This document shows, one piece after another, positions 21,942 to 29,449 of a stretch of DNA of 64,000 nucleotides. The stretch is from Microlunatus antarcticus (lineage in GTDB: Bacteria; Actinomycetota; Actinomycetes; Propionibacteriales; Propionibacteriaceae), in assembly GCF_014193425.1 (NCBI RefSeq), contig NZ_JACHZG010000001.1, positions 2,542,001 to 2,606,000 on the forward strand, in the 5' to 3' direction. Position 1 is the stretch's first letter; every line of letters starts with the position of its first letter. The position numbers and the translations under genes are program-made. Below the pieces are notes generated by a model. It was given only the letters and a program-made list of their open reading frames with translations, was not told the DNA's origin and did no database searches.

Positions 21942-21998
21942 AAAGTGGTCGGTCCGGGCCGCTTTCTTCGCCGGATCCGGGCCCGGACCGACCACTTT
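21942..21998. repeat. Perfect 19-bp inverted repeat between hom and lysA
   Basis: Bases 21942-21960 (beginning AAAGTGGTCGG) pair exactly with 21980-21998, loop 19 bases. It starts 27 bases after the lysA stop on the minus strand and lies 136 bases upstream of hom. No U-tract follows, so it may be a terminator for lysA, a processing site, or an operator for the thr genes. Confidence 0.75.
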
Positions 21999-22024
21999 TC
22001 CGGTGCGGGAACGAAGCCCCCGGG

Positions 22025-23425
22025 CTAGCCGACGTCGAGGGCCAGGAGGTCGTCGAGCGTCTCGCGCCGGACGAGGGTGCTGATCACGCCGTCGCGGACG
22101 GAGACGACGGGCGGGCGCGGGACGTGGTTGTAGTTGCTCGCCATGCTCCGGCTGTACGCGCCAGCCGCCGGCACGGCGATCAGGTCACCGGGCGCGACGT
22201 CGGCGGGCAGGAACTCGTCGCGGACGAGGATGTCGCCGCCCTCGCAGTGCTTGCCCACCACGCGGGCCAGCGTCGGCGGCGCGTCCGAGCGCCGTGAGGC
22301 GAGGGTGGCGGAGTACTCGGCGGCGTACAGGGCCGTCCGGATGTTGTCGCTCATCCCGCCGTCGACGGCGACGTAGAGCCGGCTCGCTCCCCCGTCGAGC
22401 TGCACGCGCTTGACCGTGCCGACGGTGTAGAGCGCGAAGCCGGCCGGGCCGCTGATCGCGCGGCCGGGCTCGATCGAGAGCTGCGGGACCGCGATGCCGA
22501 GCGCGTCGCACTCGGTGCGGACGATCCGGTTCAGCGCCGCGGCCAGGTGCGCAGGGGTGGCCGGCGTGTCCTGGCTGGTGTACGCGATGCCGAAGCCCCC
22601 GCCGAGGTCGAGCTCGGGCAGCTCGAGACCGTACGCCGCCGCGAAGTCGGCGTGCAGCCGCAGCGTCCGCCGCGCCGCCACCTCGAACCCCTCGGCGTCG
22701 AAGATCTGCGAACCGATGTGGGAGTGCACGCCCACGAGGTCCAGGCGCGGGTCGAGGTGGCAGAGCTCGAGCGCCTCGGCCGCGGCCCCGCCGGCGATGG
22801 AGAACCCGAACTTCTGGTCCTCGTGCGCGGTGGAGATGTACTCGTGGGTGTGGGCCTCGACGCCGGTGGTGACCCGCACCATCACGCGCGGTCGCACCCC
22901 GAGCTCGCCGGCCAGGTGCCCCAGCCGCCCGATCTCGTCGAACGAGTCGACGATGATCCGCCCGACGCCGGCCTCGAGCCCCTGCCGGAGCTCGTCGACG
23001 CTCTTGTTGTTGCCGTGCAGCCCGACGCGGGTGAGGTCGACCCCGGCCCGCTGCGCGACCGACAGCTCCCCGCCGGTGCAGGTGTCCAGCCCGAGGCCCT
23101 CCTCGGTCACCCAGCGCGCGACCGCGGTGCACAGGAACGACTTGGCCGCGTAGTAGACGTTCCAGCCCTCGAACGCCTGGGCGAAGGCGCGGGCCCGCGC
23201 CCGCAGGTCGGCCTCGTCGATCACGTACGCCGGCGTCCCCACCTGCTCGGCGATCTCGGCGACGTCGAGCCCGGCCGCGGTCAGCACGCCGTCGTGGTCC
23301 TTGCCGACCCCCGCGCTCCAGAGGCCGGGCAGCAGCGCGTTGACGTCCTCGGGCACGCCGAGCCAGCCGGGCGCCCGAGAGGCGGCGTCGGCGTGGATCG
23401 AGCCGGCGACGTGGGTGTGGGTCAT
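22025..23425 (-). CDS. lysA: Diaminopimelate decarboxylase
   Basis: 466 residues. Last step of lysine synthesis. Fold-type III PLP enzyme: PLP lysine in YYAAKSFLC, GGGFGIAYT phosphate loop, EPGRAI, and the active-site cysteine segment GKHCEGGDIL. The catalytic domain is preceded by a ~35-residue extension. ATG at 23425. Placed upstream of hom with a hairpin between, so probably its own transcript. Confidence 0.96.
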   Translation of the reverse strand: MTHTHVAGSIHADAASRAPGWLGVPEDVNALLPGLWSAGVGKDHDGVLTAAGLDVAEIAEQVGTPAYVIDEADLRARARAFAQAFEGWNVYYAAKSFLCTAVARWVTEEGLGLDTCTGGELSVAQRAGVDLTRVGLHGNNKSVDELRQGLEAGVGRIIVDSFDEIGRLGHLAGELGVRPRVMVRVTTGVEAHTHEYISTAHEDQKFGFSIAGGAAAEALELCHLDPRLDLVGVHSHIGSQIFDAEGFEVAARRTLRLHADFAAAYGLELPELDLGGGFGIAYTSQDTPATPAHLAAALNRIVRTECDALGIAVPQLSIEPGRAISGPAGFALYTVGTVKRVQLDGGASRLYVAVDGGMSDNIRTALYAAEYSATLASRRSDAPPTLARVVGKHCEGGDILVRDEFLPADVAPGDLIAVPAAGAYSRSMASNYNHVPRPPVVSVRDGVISTLVRRETLDDLLALDVG

Positions 23426-23478
23426 GGGATCGCGGTTCCTCGGGGGCTCGGGCGGCGGGCGCGGGTCGTCCGCAGTCG

Positions 23479-23515
23479 ATCACGGGTGATCACGGGTGAT
23501 CACGGATGATCACGG
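23479..23515 (-). repeat. 10-bp tandem repeat upstream of lysA
   Basis: ATCACGGGTG occurs twice, then ATCACGGATG and a partial ATCACGG, exactly 10 bp apart. Each junction makes a TGATCA palindrome, so a regulator would find sites on one face of the helix. Located 54-90 bases before the lysA start. Confidence 0.7.
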
Positions 23516-23604
23516 AACGCGACCAGGTCGGCCGCACTGGTACATTCTTCTCTGGTCCCAGGCCGGGACGCGCAGCTGGCAGCAGCACGAGACGCGCGAC
23601 CCGA

Positions 23605-23679
23605 GCCCCCGTAGCTCAGGGGATAGAGCACCGCCCTCCGGAGGCGGTGGCGCAGGTTCGAATCCTGCCGGGGGCGCCA
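23605..23679 (+). tRNA. tRNA-Arg (anticodon CCG)
   Basis: Acceptor stem GCCCCCG (23605-23611) pairs with CGGGGGC (23669-23675), discriminator G, encoded CCA at 23677-23679. Anticodon stem CCGCC/GGCGG holds the loop CTCCGGA, anticodon CCG (codon CGG). T-loop is GGTTCGAATCC. Intact on the left side of the integrated element. Confidence 0.96.
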
Positions 23680-23680
23680 G
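23653..23680 (+). repeat. attL: 28-bp direct repeat in the tRNA 3' end
   Basis: The T-arm and acceptor 3' half of tRNA-Arg through the CCA and one further base are repeated without mismatch at 36216-36243. The flanking bases differ on both sides. This is the usual target of tyrosine integrases, and an integrase gene is present at the other end. Confidence 0.9.
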
Positions 23681-23791
23681 CGTCACACCTAGTCAGGTGC
23701 CGTTTGGCGCATGGGGAGGCCCAAGCCGTGCAACACACGTGCAACATCCTCGCTCTCCACGTTGAGCCTGGCCTCCTGGCTGGTCCCGCAC

Positions 23792-24496
23792 ATGTCGCCT
23801 GAAGACGACGAGCTGTTCCACGTGGTCGAGTTCGACATCACCCCGAATGCGGACGGGACCCCGGCGACGATCATCGCCCTCGGCGTTGGTCGCACGCCGA
23901 ACCCCCAGCACCGTGACGCCGAAGCACTCAAGGACGCCGAGACGGCCTACATGCTGCTCGTGGCGGGGATCATGGAAGCCGAGGGGCGACACACCGGCCA
24001 GGGCACGACGACGGGCAACGGCAGTCCGTGGGACTTCGAGCTGACCTACCCGGACGGTCGCAGAGGGCTCGGTGACCACGTGCTCTACACCGACCCCAAC
24101 ACAAACGAGGCGCCTGAGCAGGCAGCGTTCATGATGCGCCACGCCGCCGCCTGGGATCCTGACGGGGACTTTCGAAAGGTGCTCGCTTCGCCGGCGGTCG
24201 CCAAGCACATCCGGCGGCTGACGGCCTGGCACAGCGACCCCGACGTCTCGCTCGACGAGTCGCACCTCGTGATCGAAACTCACAGCGTGGTCCCCGCAGT
24301 CGAGCTGATCGACGTCTGGGAGCACCAGGCGGGGCACGCTCTCGAACCGCTCCGCTCGACGTTGACGCGCGACGAGGTCGGGGACGTCACCTACATCTGG
24401 GTCGTCACGGAGCGCTCGCCGAACATGATGGTGCTGGCACACGGGCTCTGGGTACCCGTCGCCTTCGGGGAAGACGTGCTGCGGGAGTCCGAGTAG
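23792..24496 (+). CDS. Hypothetical protein, element cargo
   Basis: 234 residues from ATG 23792; ATG 23711 would give 261, but that extension reads as non-protein sequence near attL. No family recognised. The protein is acidic with a strand-rich start (DELFHVVEFDITPNADGTPATIIALGV), a central WDFELTYPDGRRGLGDH, and a strand-rich end (VTYIWVVTERSPNMMVLAHGLWVPVAFG). No membrane helix or signal peptide. First gene after attL, so typical of accessory cargo. Start uncertain because no clear ribosome binding site precedes either ATG. Confidence 0.6.
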   Translation: MSPEDDELFHVVEFDITPNADGTPATIIALGVGRTPNPQHRDAEALKDAETAYMLLVAGIMEAEGRHTGQGTTTGNGSPWDFELTYPDGRRGLGDHVLYTDPNTNEAPEQAAFMMRHAAAWDPDGDFRKVLASPAVAKHIRRLTAWHSDPDVSLDESHLVIETHSVVPAVELIDVWEHQAGHALEPLRSTLTRDEVGDVTYIWVVTERSPNMMVLAHGLWVPVAFGEDVLRESE

Positions 24497-24546
24497 CCGA
24501 TGCGGTGTCGGCGCTGTCGAAGCGCTGAGCAGTGGGATGCTCGAGC

Positions 24547-24807
24547 ATGCCTAGCAGCACCCCGCCGCCGCCCAAGCCATCGTTCTGGCCCGACACCGCA
24601 GAGGGCGTCCTCATCCTGGTGCTTGGCGTCGCCGGCCTCGTCATGATCGTCGTCGGGCTGTTCCTCGGCGGGCCGCTACTGCCGGTGCTCATCGGTCTCG
24701 TGATCGTGGTCGCCTTCCTGATGGGCGGCAACCTCAGTGTCTTCAGCGTCGGCAAGCGGGGGCTGAACATGCAGAGCCGGGCGTCGTCGCAGCGCCGCAC
24801 CCGCTGA
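24547..24807 (+). CDS. Small two-helix membrane protein
   Basis: 86 residues. A Pro-rich start (SSTPPPPKPSFWPD) leads into two strongly hydrophobic helices (VLILVLGVAGLVMIVVGLFL and PVLIGLVIVVAFLMG), then a basic tail (KRGLNMQSRASSQRRTR) that should face the cytoplasm. 50 bases after the previous gene. Function unknown; small membrane proteins near unknown soluble genes in mobile elements are sometimes defence effectors, but nothing here proves it. Confidence 0.6.
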   Translation: MPSSTPPPPKPSFWPDTAEGVLILVLGVAGLVMIVVGLFLGGPLLPVLIGLVIVVAFLMGGNLSVFSVGKRGLNMQSRASSQRRTR

Positions 24808-24845
24808 AAGGGCTACCTCCGTCGCAAGATCGGCGTCGCCGGGGC

Positions 24846-24851
24846 TAGCCT
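24846..24851 (+). promoter_or_regulatory. -10 box before the 24882 gene
   Basis: TAGCCT, about 30 bases before the GTG start, followed by a short leader with GAGAGGA. Suggests the third cargo gene has its own promoter. Confidence 0.4.
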
Positions 24852-24881
24852 GACCTCCCCTTCCCCCGAGAGGACACCGTC

Positions 24882-25376
24882 GTGAACGTGACAGAGGAGT
24901 ACAAGACAGCCATCAGGGAGCTGCGAGCGGCACTCGGTGCTGACTCCGAGATGGTGCCGGTCGCGGCGCTCAACCAGGTGCTTGCCACTACCGAGATGGC
25001 GCCCATCGTCACCGCCGACACGAAGGTTGAGCACGGCGACCACACCAAGACGAGCGGTTCCTACTTCGTCCTGACGAAAGCTCTCGCGCTCATCGGCCAG
25101 TGGAAGGACGCGAAGCCGACCACCGACCCTGACGCGGGCGCGTACGAGCTCACCGTGAAGAGAAGGTCTGCTCTCCAAGACCTGAGCATCAGCTCTGCCT
25201 CAGGCACCCCGTGGGTGGGTACACAAGGGCAGGTACGTCCCTGGTCGCTCGACGGGGGCGCCACGCTCACCGCTGAGTACGAAGGCACCGCTTCCGTCAC
25301 GTTCCCGATGGGTTCGGCTTCCGCTGACGACACCGAGCGTCTGCTCAAGGAGCTCGTGGGAGACCTCAGCCGCTGA
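24882..25376 (+). CDS. Hypothetical protein, element cargo
   Basis: 164 residues, GTG start with GAGAGGA 9 bases upstream. The N-terminal half is helical (EYKTAIRELRAALGADSE, LNQVLATTE), the C-terminal half rich in Ser, Thr and strands (LTAEYEGTASVTFPMGSASADD). No signal peptide or membrane segment. I do not recognise the family. Last gene of the plus-strand cargo group; convergent with the minus-strand pair that follows. Confidence 0.62.
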   Translation: MNVTEEYKTAIRELRAALGADSEMVPVAALNQVLATTEMAPIVTADTKVEHGDHTKTSGSYFVLTKALALIGQWKDAKPTTDPDAGAYELTVKRRSALQDLSISSASGTPWVGTQGQVRPWSLDGGATLTAEYEGTASVTFPMGSASADDTERLLKELVGDLSR

Positions 25377-25427
25377 GCGGGGGGACAAAGACAGCGCCGA
25401 CGCCTTTGCGCTAGCTCGAGGCAGAAC

Positions 25428-25658
25428 CTACCGTCGAGGTACTTCGAGCTTGGTGATGTGCAGTGCGCCGGTCGTTGCTGCGACGACGGACGGCACGATC
25501 AGGAGGGCGCTCAGCCCACGGTCGGAAATCGCCAGGTAGGACAGGACTCCGAACGTGAGCCCGATCAGCAGGAGCGCCAGACCTGCCACGTCGAGGCGGC
25601 GCTGCGGACGCTGCTCGGGTGCAGGGCGGTGCGGACGGGGGCTATGCGTCATTGTCAT
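25428..25658 (-). CDS. Small two-helix membrane protein
   Basis: 76 residues: a Pro/Arg-rich cytoplasmic start (SPRPHRPAPEQRPQRR), then two helices (VAGLALLLIGLTFGVLSYLAI and ALLIVPSVVAATTGALHI). Overlaps the end of the 312-residue gene by 17 bases and must be cotranscribed with it. Unknown function; the pairing of a soluble protein with a small membrane protein is the notable feature. Confidence 0.6.
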   Translation of the reverse strand: MTMTHSPRPHRPAPEQRPQRRLDVAGLALLLIGLTFGVLSYLAISDRGLSALLIVPSVVAATTGALHITKLEVPRR

Positions 25659-26580
25659 GAGCTGCCCTCCTGTGTTCTAAGACCTCGAGCACGGTCCACG
25701 TCCGCGTGGTCCGACCGTTCTTCTCAGTCGCGTTCTCGCGGACACGCAAGTTGAAGATGTCTGTCTTGCGGATCGCCAGACCGCCGGCCACGAGGGCCAG
25801 GAAGTCTGCGTCCTCAACGGTAGCGTTCCGCTTCACCTCGGCTGTCTTGACCCGCCAGTTGTCTGGGCGGTCGAAGTCGATGGCCGACATCTGAGCCTCG
25901 GTCTCGAAGACGTTCTCCGTTTCTTCGACCTCGTCCTCCGGGCGCGCCGCGTCGTAGTCGGGCCTGGTCAGCGTGAAGTCGTCGGCGTCCTCGCCCTCAT
26001 CCGTCTCCGTCTCGGCGTCGGCCTCGATGGCGGCGACCGGCGGCGGGCTCTGCACCTGCACCTGTGTCACCCGGGAGTCGCTCAGCGGAGCCATGATCTG
26101 CCTGAGCTGCTTCTTGCGTCGGCGCTTGCGCTTGTTCAGCTCTTCCCAGACCGCCTCCGGGACCTCTTCGTAGGTGTCGTCCGACCAAGACAGGCCGACC
26201 TTCCCGTTGTCGAGGCTGTGATCCACGGCCTTGACGGTGGCCCGCGCCGACTTCGACGACCAGTAGATGATCTGGCTGACCGTGGGCACCCCTGCGTACT
26301 CGAGCGATGTCTTGATGCCGTCCTGGTTGTCGTGCACGAACCGCACGACCTCGATGAGGAACGAGCCCTCCTGAGCGGGCCGCACGAGCACCTCGGACCC
26401 TGCCGGCCCGTCGCCGAACGCACCGGCCTTGACGAAGTCGCCGGTCAGCCCCACGAGACCTTGGAGCACCTCGGCGACGTGGGAGGCACGGAGCTCGTGC
26501 AGCTTGGTGCCGTCCTCGTCCTCCCCCTCAAATCGCAGGGTCAGGGTGTCGACCACGCCGGCTGCCGGCTCCGTTGCCAT
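25642..26580 (-). CDS. Hypothetical protein with basic linker, element cargo
   Basis: 312 residues from ATG 26580. N-terminal strand-rich domain (VDTLTLRFEGEDEDGT, GSEVLVRPAQEGSFLIEVVRFV), a helical SQIIYWSSKSARATVKAVDH segment, a very basic stretch KRKRRRKKQL, an acidic low-complexity linker (ETETDEGEDADD), and a C-terminal domain ending in RKTDIFNLRVREN and TWTVLEVLEH. A TAGGTT -10 box at 26593-26588 sits 7 bases before the ATG, indicating a leaderless transcript. Domain layout resembles regulatory or membrane-coupled accessory proteins, but I cannot name the family. Confidence 0.65.
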   Translation of the reverse strand: MATEPAAGVVDTLTLRFEGEDEDGTKLHELRASHVAEVLQGLVGLTGDFVKAGAFGDGPAGSEVLVRPAQEGSFLIEVVRFVHDNQDGIKTSLEYAGVPTVSQIIYWSSKSARATVKAVDHSLDNGKVGLSWSDDTYEEVPEAVWEELNKRKRRRKKQLRQIMAPLSDSRVTQVQVQSPPPVAAIEADAETETDEGEDADDFTLTRPDYDAARPEDEVEETENVFETEAQMSAIDFDRPDNWRVKTAEVKRNATVEDADFLALVAGGLAIRKTDIFNLRVRENATEKNGRTTRTWTVLEVLEHRRAAHDNDA

Positions 26581-26654
26581 GGCGGAGAACCTACAACGGC
26601 GGACTGACGAAACGCTGTCTGCGCCACGACCGACGAGGCGGCGAACCGACCGGA

Positions 26655-27563
26655 TCAGGAGAACGCGACCCCGACCACGAGCACCCGGTGATCGCTCGCG
26701 TACGTCGGCGCGGTGTCGACGGTGCGCCGGCTGGTCAGGGTGATGCGTCCGGCTGCCTGAGCGGCAGGGCTGACCGCGACGACGTCGAGCGCTAGACCGG
26801 GCAGGTTGCGCCCGTAGTCGTGCCACGACGGCACGTCCGACCCGTACTCGTCCCACCCGGCGCAGGCGAGCTGCGAGCGCGGGCCGGGCTCGTCGCACGG
26901 CGTCTCGCCGGGCGGCGTCGAAGCGTTGAGGTCGCCCGCGAGCAGCCGCACCTTGCCGTCCATCTTGGCGAGCGCCGCCCGCATCTGTAGGTCACGCGCC
27001 TCAGGGTTGCCGCTCGAGAGGTGCGTCATCGCGACGCTGAGCATCGGGTCGGTGCCGGTCACCTTGCGGGAGAAGCCGACCTGTAGCAGCCGGCGACCGG
27101 TGTAGCCGCCGTCAGGGTCGCCGGGCAGCGTGGTCGTCGAGAGCTTGCCGGGTGACCACTTGCCGGAGTCGTAGAGCCACCCGGTGCGGTTCTGCGAGGT
27201 GTTGTCGCCGCCGATGTGCTCCCACTGCGAGCCCATCAGGTGAACGAGGTCGTCGAGCATCTGCGTGTCGCACTCGGTCAGCGCGTAGAGCGACGCCTTG
27301 ACCTGACCACGCAGCAGGTCCGCAAGGCGCTGAGCGCGGATGTAGCGGCGCGACGAGCCGCTGCCCTTCGCCCACGTCAGGTCGACGCCGTCGACGCTCT
27401 CGCCGGCGGTGTAGCCCTGCCAGTTGCAGTTCAGCTCGGCGTACGTCGTCGCGTAGGTGGTCGCGGCGCTGGCCGGCGCTGCCGGCAGCAGCGTGAAGAG
27501 CAGGGCGCCGACCAGGGCGAGGACGGCGGGCAGTCGGGGGGTGGGGACGCGCGGGTGTGCCAC
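26655..27563 (-). CDS. Secreted endonuclease/exonuclease/phosphatase-fold protein
   Basis: 302 residues. Signal peptide (LPAVLALVGALLFTLLPAAPASAA) then the EEP fold: metal-binding Glu in ALTECD, MTHLSSG, the Asp/Asn pair in LLAGDLNAS and the terminal SDH-type motif YASDHRVLVV. Members hydrolyse phosphodiesters, so a secreted DNase or phosphatase is likely. GTG start at 27563. The Shine-Dalgarno GAGAGG lies inside the 3' arm of a 9-bp hairpin at the end of the repeated leader. A secreted nuclease is unusual cargo in so small an element. Confidence 0.82.
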   Translation of the reverse strand: MAHPRVPTPRLPAVLALVGALLFTLLPAAPASAATTYATTYAELNCNWQGYTAGESVDGVDLTWAKGSGSSRRYIRAQRLADLLRGQVKASLYALTECDTQMLDDLVHLMGSQWEHIGGDNTSQNRTGWLYDSGKWSPGKLSTTTLPGDPDGGYTGRRLLQVGFSRKVTGTDPMLSVAMTHLSSGNPEARDLQMRAALAKMDGKVRLLAGDLNASTPPGETPCDEPGPRSQLACAGWDEYGSDVPSWHDYGRNLPGLALDVVAVSPAAQAAGRITLTSRRTVDTAPTYASDHRVLVVGVAFS

Positions 27564-27567
27564 GACG

Positions 27568-27750
27568 GGACCTCTCGGTGGAGATGAGAGGTCCGCGGGG
27601 ACAAGCCGCTACCTTCGCGGAGTCAGCCGCCTGACTCGAAGAGCGTGGAAGGAGGATTCGGGACACGGGTTGTCACCCGTCGTACTGGCCGCATCAGGAG
27701 CGACCCCAGGTCCCTAGTCGTTGACCTGCCGCTGTCGTGCGGTGGTTTCT
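27568..27750 (-). promoter_or_regulatory. Structured leader, copy 1 (before the secreted nuclease)
   Basis: About 183 nt that align over nearly their whole length with 34614-34829. On the minus strand, hairpins run: CCGC-acgaca-GCGG; CAGGTC...GACCTG; ACGGGT-gaca-ACCCGT; GAGTCAG-GCGG-CTGACTC; GCGG...CCGC; and a terminal GGACCTCTC...GAGAGGTCC that hides the Shine-Dalgarno box. Stem bases differ from copy 2 in a compensating way. Read on the plus strand, the end is a GC hairpin followed by TGGTTTCTT, so an antisense RNA ending there is also possible. Nothing else is coded between 27564 and 27898. Confidence 0.65.
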
Positions 27751-27886
27751 TCGACGGGTGTCGAGCAAGATCAATTCTGCCGAACGGCTGAGCCGTCTGC
27801 GCGAGGATTGTTCGGATGGCCCTCGACGGCCCCCGTCGGGCGACTGGCGCGGCGTCGAGTCGACCGTTCTTGTCGGAAGTCGGCTC

Positions 27887-27892
27887 TAGCCT
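27887..27892 (+). promoter_or_regulatory. -10 box of a leaderless small gene
   Basis: TAGCCT with 6 bases before the ATG at 27899. Same geometry as several chromosomal leaderless genes in the window. Confidence 0.45.
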
Positions 27893-27898
27893 GCCGGC

Positions 27899-28060
27899 AT
27901 GGAACCCGAAACCTGCCGATACTGCGGCGGTCCTGTCGTCCGGACGGCTATCCGCTCTCGTCCGAGGGCCGCTCCCGGCCCCGTCGAGGTGAGAGTCGAG
28001 CGACGGTGTGCGAGTCGCTGCTCGGCGAGCACACGACGACTGGGCGGCGGCGGCGCGTAG
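27899..28060 (+). CDS. Tiny zinc-finger-like protein
   Basis: 53-residue ORF starting MEPETCRYCGGPVV, with a CxxC knuckle near the N-terminus and a second CxxxC (RRCASRC) at about residues 37-41; the middle is basic. Zinc binding by these four cysteines is plausible. It ends 10 bases before the stop of the convergent 100-residue gene. Only the cysteine pattern and the promoter support it. Confidence 0.45.
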   Translation: MEPETCRYCGGPVVRTAIRSRPRAAPGPVEVRVERRCASRCSASTRRLGGGGA

Positions 28061-28070
28061 GGCGCTGCTG

Positions 28071-28373
28071 TTAACCCTGGGTTGACAGCTCGTCGCGTGC
28101 GTTCGTGACGGCAGCGAGCAACTGCCGGGCTGCCCGGTAGCCCTCCCCCGACGGTCCCAGCCCCGGCAGGCCACGGCTGCGGCGTGCCAGCGCCTCTCGC
28201 TCGGCAGCCTGACGCATCCCGCGCAGGTTGGCGACGAGCGCAGCCTCGACCCTGACCAGCCCCGCAAGCGCCGCACCGAGCTCAGGCAGAGGACCCTCGC
28301 CGAGCCGCTGCACGGCCCGCACCCTCATCGCGTGCGCCCTACTGGCAGCGCCCTCGAGCTGCGCCTCGGTCAT
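28071..28373 (-). CDS. Small Ala/Arg/Leu-rich helical protein
   Basis: 100 residues, almost entirely helical and charged (AVQRLGEGPLPELGAALAGLVRVEAALVANL, split by Pro/Gly). Starts in a TGATG overlap with the stop of the fibre-like gene. Last of five minus-strand genes that probably form one transcript. No family recognised; a small chaperone or connector for the preceding protein is a guess. Confidence 0.6.
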   Translation of the reverse strand: MTEAQLEGAASRAHAMRVRAVQRLGEGPLPELGAALAGLVRVEAALVANLRGMRQAAEREALARRSRGLPGLGPSGEGYRAARQLLAAVTNARDELSTQG

Positions 28374-29449
28374 CACGTCCGGTCGGCGAGCCGCGTGATG
28401 TAGATGCGCGACGCTGCGGTGACGGTCGTCGGCGTGCTGTCGGCGACGTTCTGCGCCCACCGCATCTGGAACCTGCCCGACGTGGCGACCCTGAGCAGGA
28501 TGTCCTCGCTGAAGGCGTCGGTCGCGGCAGCCTCGAGCCCGTACGCGACCGCCGTGTCGACGAAGTGACCGGACGACCGGGCGAGTGCCCCGGTGCCGTC
28601 CGTGCCGGCCACAGCCATGCCTCGCGCGGTCCTGTTGCCGGTCACGATGGCACCGCCCGAGTAGGACCACGCCGCCTTGATGTCGCCGCCGGAGTTCGCC
28701 CCGGTGCCGTGCACGAAGAGCTCGACCCGGTAGGTGCCGGGCACGAGGTCGACGAAGAGGTGCGGGTCGTCGATGAGGGTCGTGCTGCTCGCGACGGAGG
28801 TGTTCGCGGCCTTCTTGACGTAGACGAGCTGAGGCACCCACTGCCCGCCGGAGTAGGCGTACTGCAACCCCGTGTCGGCGAGGTAGGCGCTCATCCCCTC
28901 GAGCGGCACCGGGATCAGGGCGTCACGGCTCGCGGCGTCGTCGAAGCGCATCGTGATGAGCGCGACAAGCTGCGGGTCGAGCCGCCACTGAGCGACCACG
29001 CCCTGAGCGAGCGGCATGCCGCGCACGTCGGTGATGATGAGCGCGTCGCCGCCAGTCTCGATGGTCACCGTCTCCTGGTCGAGCGGGTCGCGGATGCCGT
29101 CCGGCAGCAGCTCGACGAGCGCGTGCGGGACGAGCACCTCCGTCGACTCTCCCCCGCCGCCCACCTCGACGGTCGCGAGCTTCTCGGGCGACGGCGGGAA
29201 CACCTCGCACCGAGAGTCGGCAGGTAGCGCCGTGGTCAGCGGCGACGCCAGCAGCAGCGTGTCGGCGTCGAGGTCGGCGCTGACGTAGGCGTAGGCGGTG
29301 CCGTCGACGAGGAAGGCACCGCTGCCGCCGGCGAAGGGTGCCGCGTCGTTCACGTAGAGCACGCTCGCGCCGACAGCGGCGTCACTGACGGTGTTCTCGG
29401 CGGCGTTGCGGGTGTCGACCGAGAGCACCCGCCCGAGCAGCTCAGCCAC
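28373..29449 (-). CDS. Phage tail/fibre-like protein
   Basis: 358 residues from GTG 29449 (GAGGCGG upstream); GTG 29467 is the alternative. N-terminal part has the actinophage minor-tail style pattern of short repeated strands (GASVLYVNDAAPF, AFLVDGTAYAYVSAD, LPDGIRDPLDQETVTIE). The C-terminal ~150 residues look like a jelly-roll or TNF-like head domain (GTYRVELFVHGTG, IKAAWSYSGG, GRFQMRWAQN). Likely a virion surface or receptor-binding part. It is the largest protein in the element's structural-like block. Confidence 0.6.
   Translation of the reverse strand: MAELLGRVLSVDTRNAAENTVSDAAVGASVLYVNDAAPFAGGSGAFLVDGTAYAYVSADLDADTLLLASPLTTALPADSRCEVFPPSPEKLATVEVGGGGESTEVLVPHALVELLPDGIRDPLDQETVTIETGGDALIITDVRGMPLAQGVVAQWRLDPQLVALITMRFDDAASRDALIPVPLEGMSAYLADTGLQYAYSGGQWVPQLVYVKKAANTSVASSTTLIDDPHLFVDLVPGTYRVELFVHGTGANSGGDIKAAWSYSGGAIVTGNRTARGMAVAGTDGTGALARSSGHFVDTAVAYGLEAAATDAFSEDILLRVATSGRFQMRWAQNVADSTPTTVTAASRIYITRLADRT

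Noticed and set aside
21807-22024. Lysine riboswitch or T-box upstream of hom
   Set aside because: The region has one long inverted repeat but none of the conserved junctions or the T-box AGGGUGG segment.
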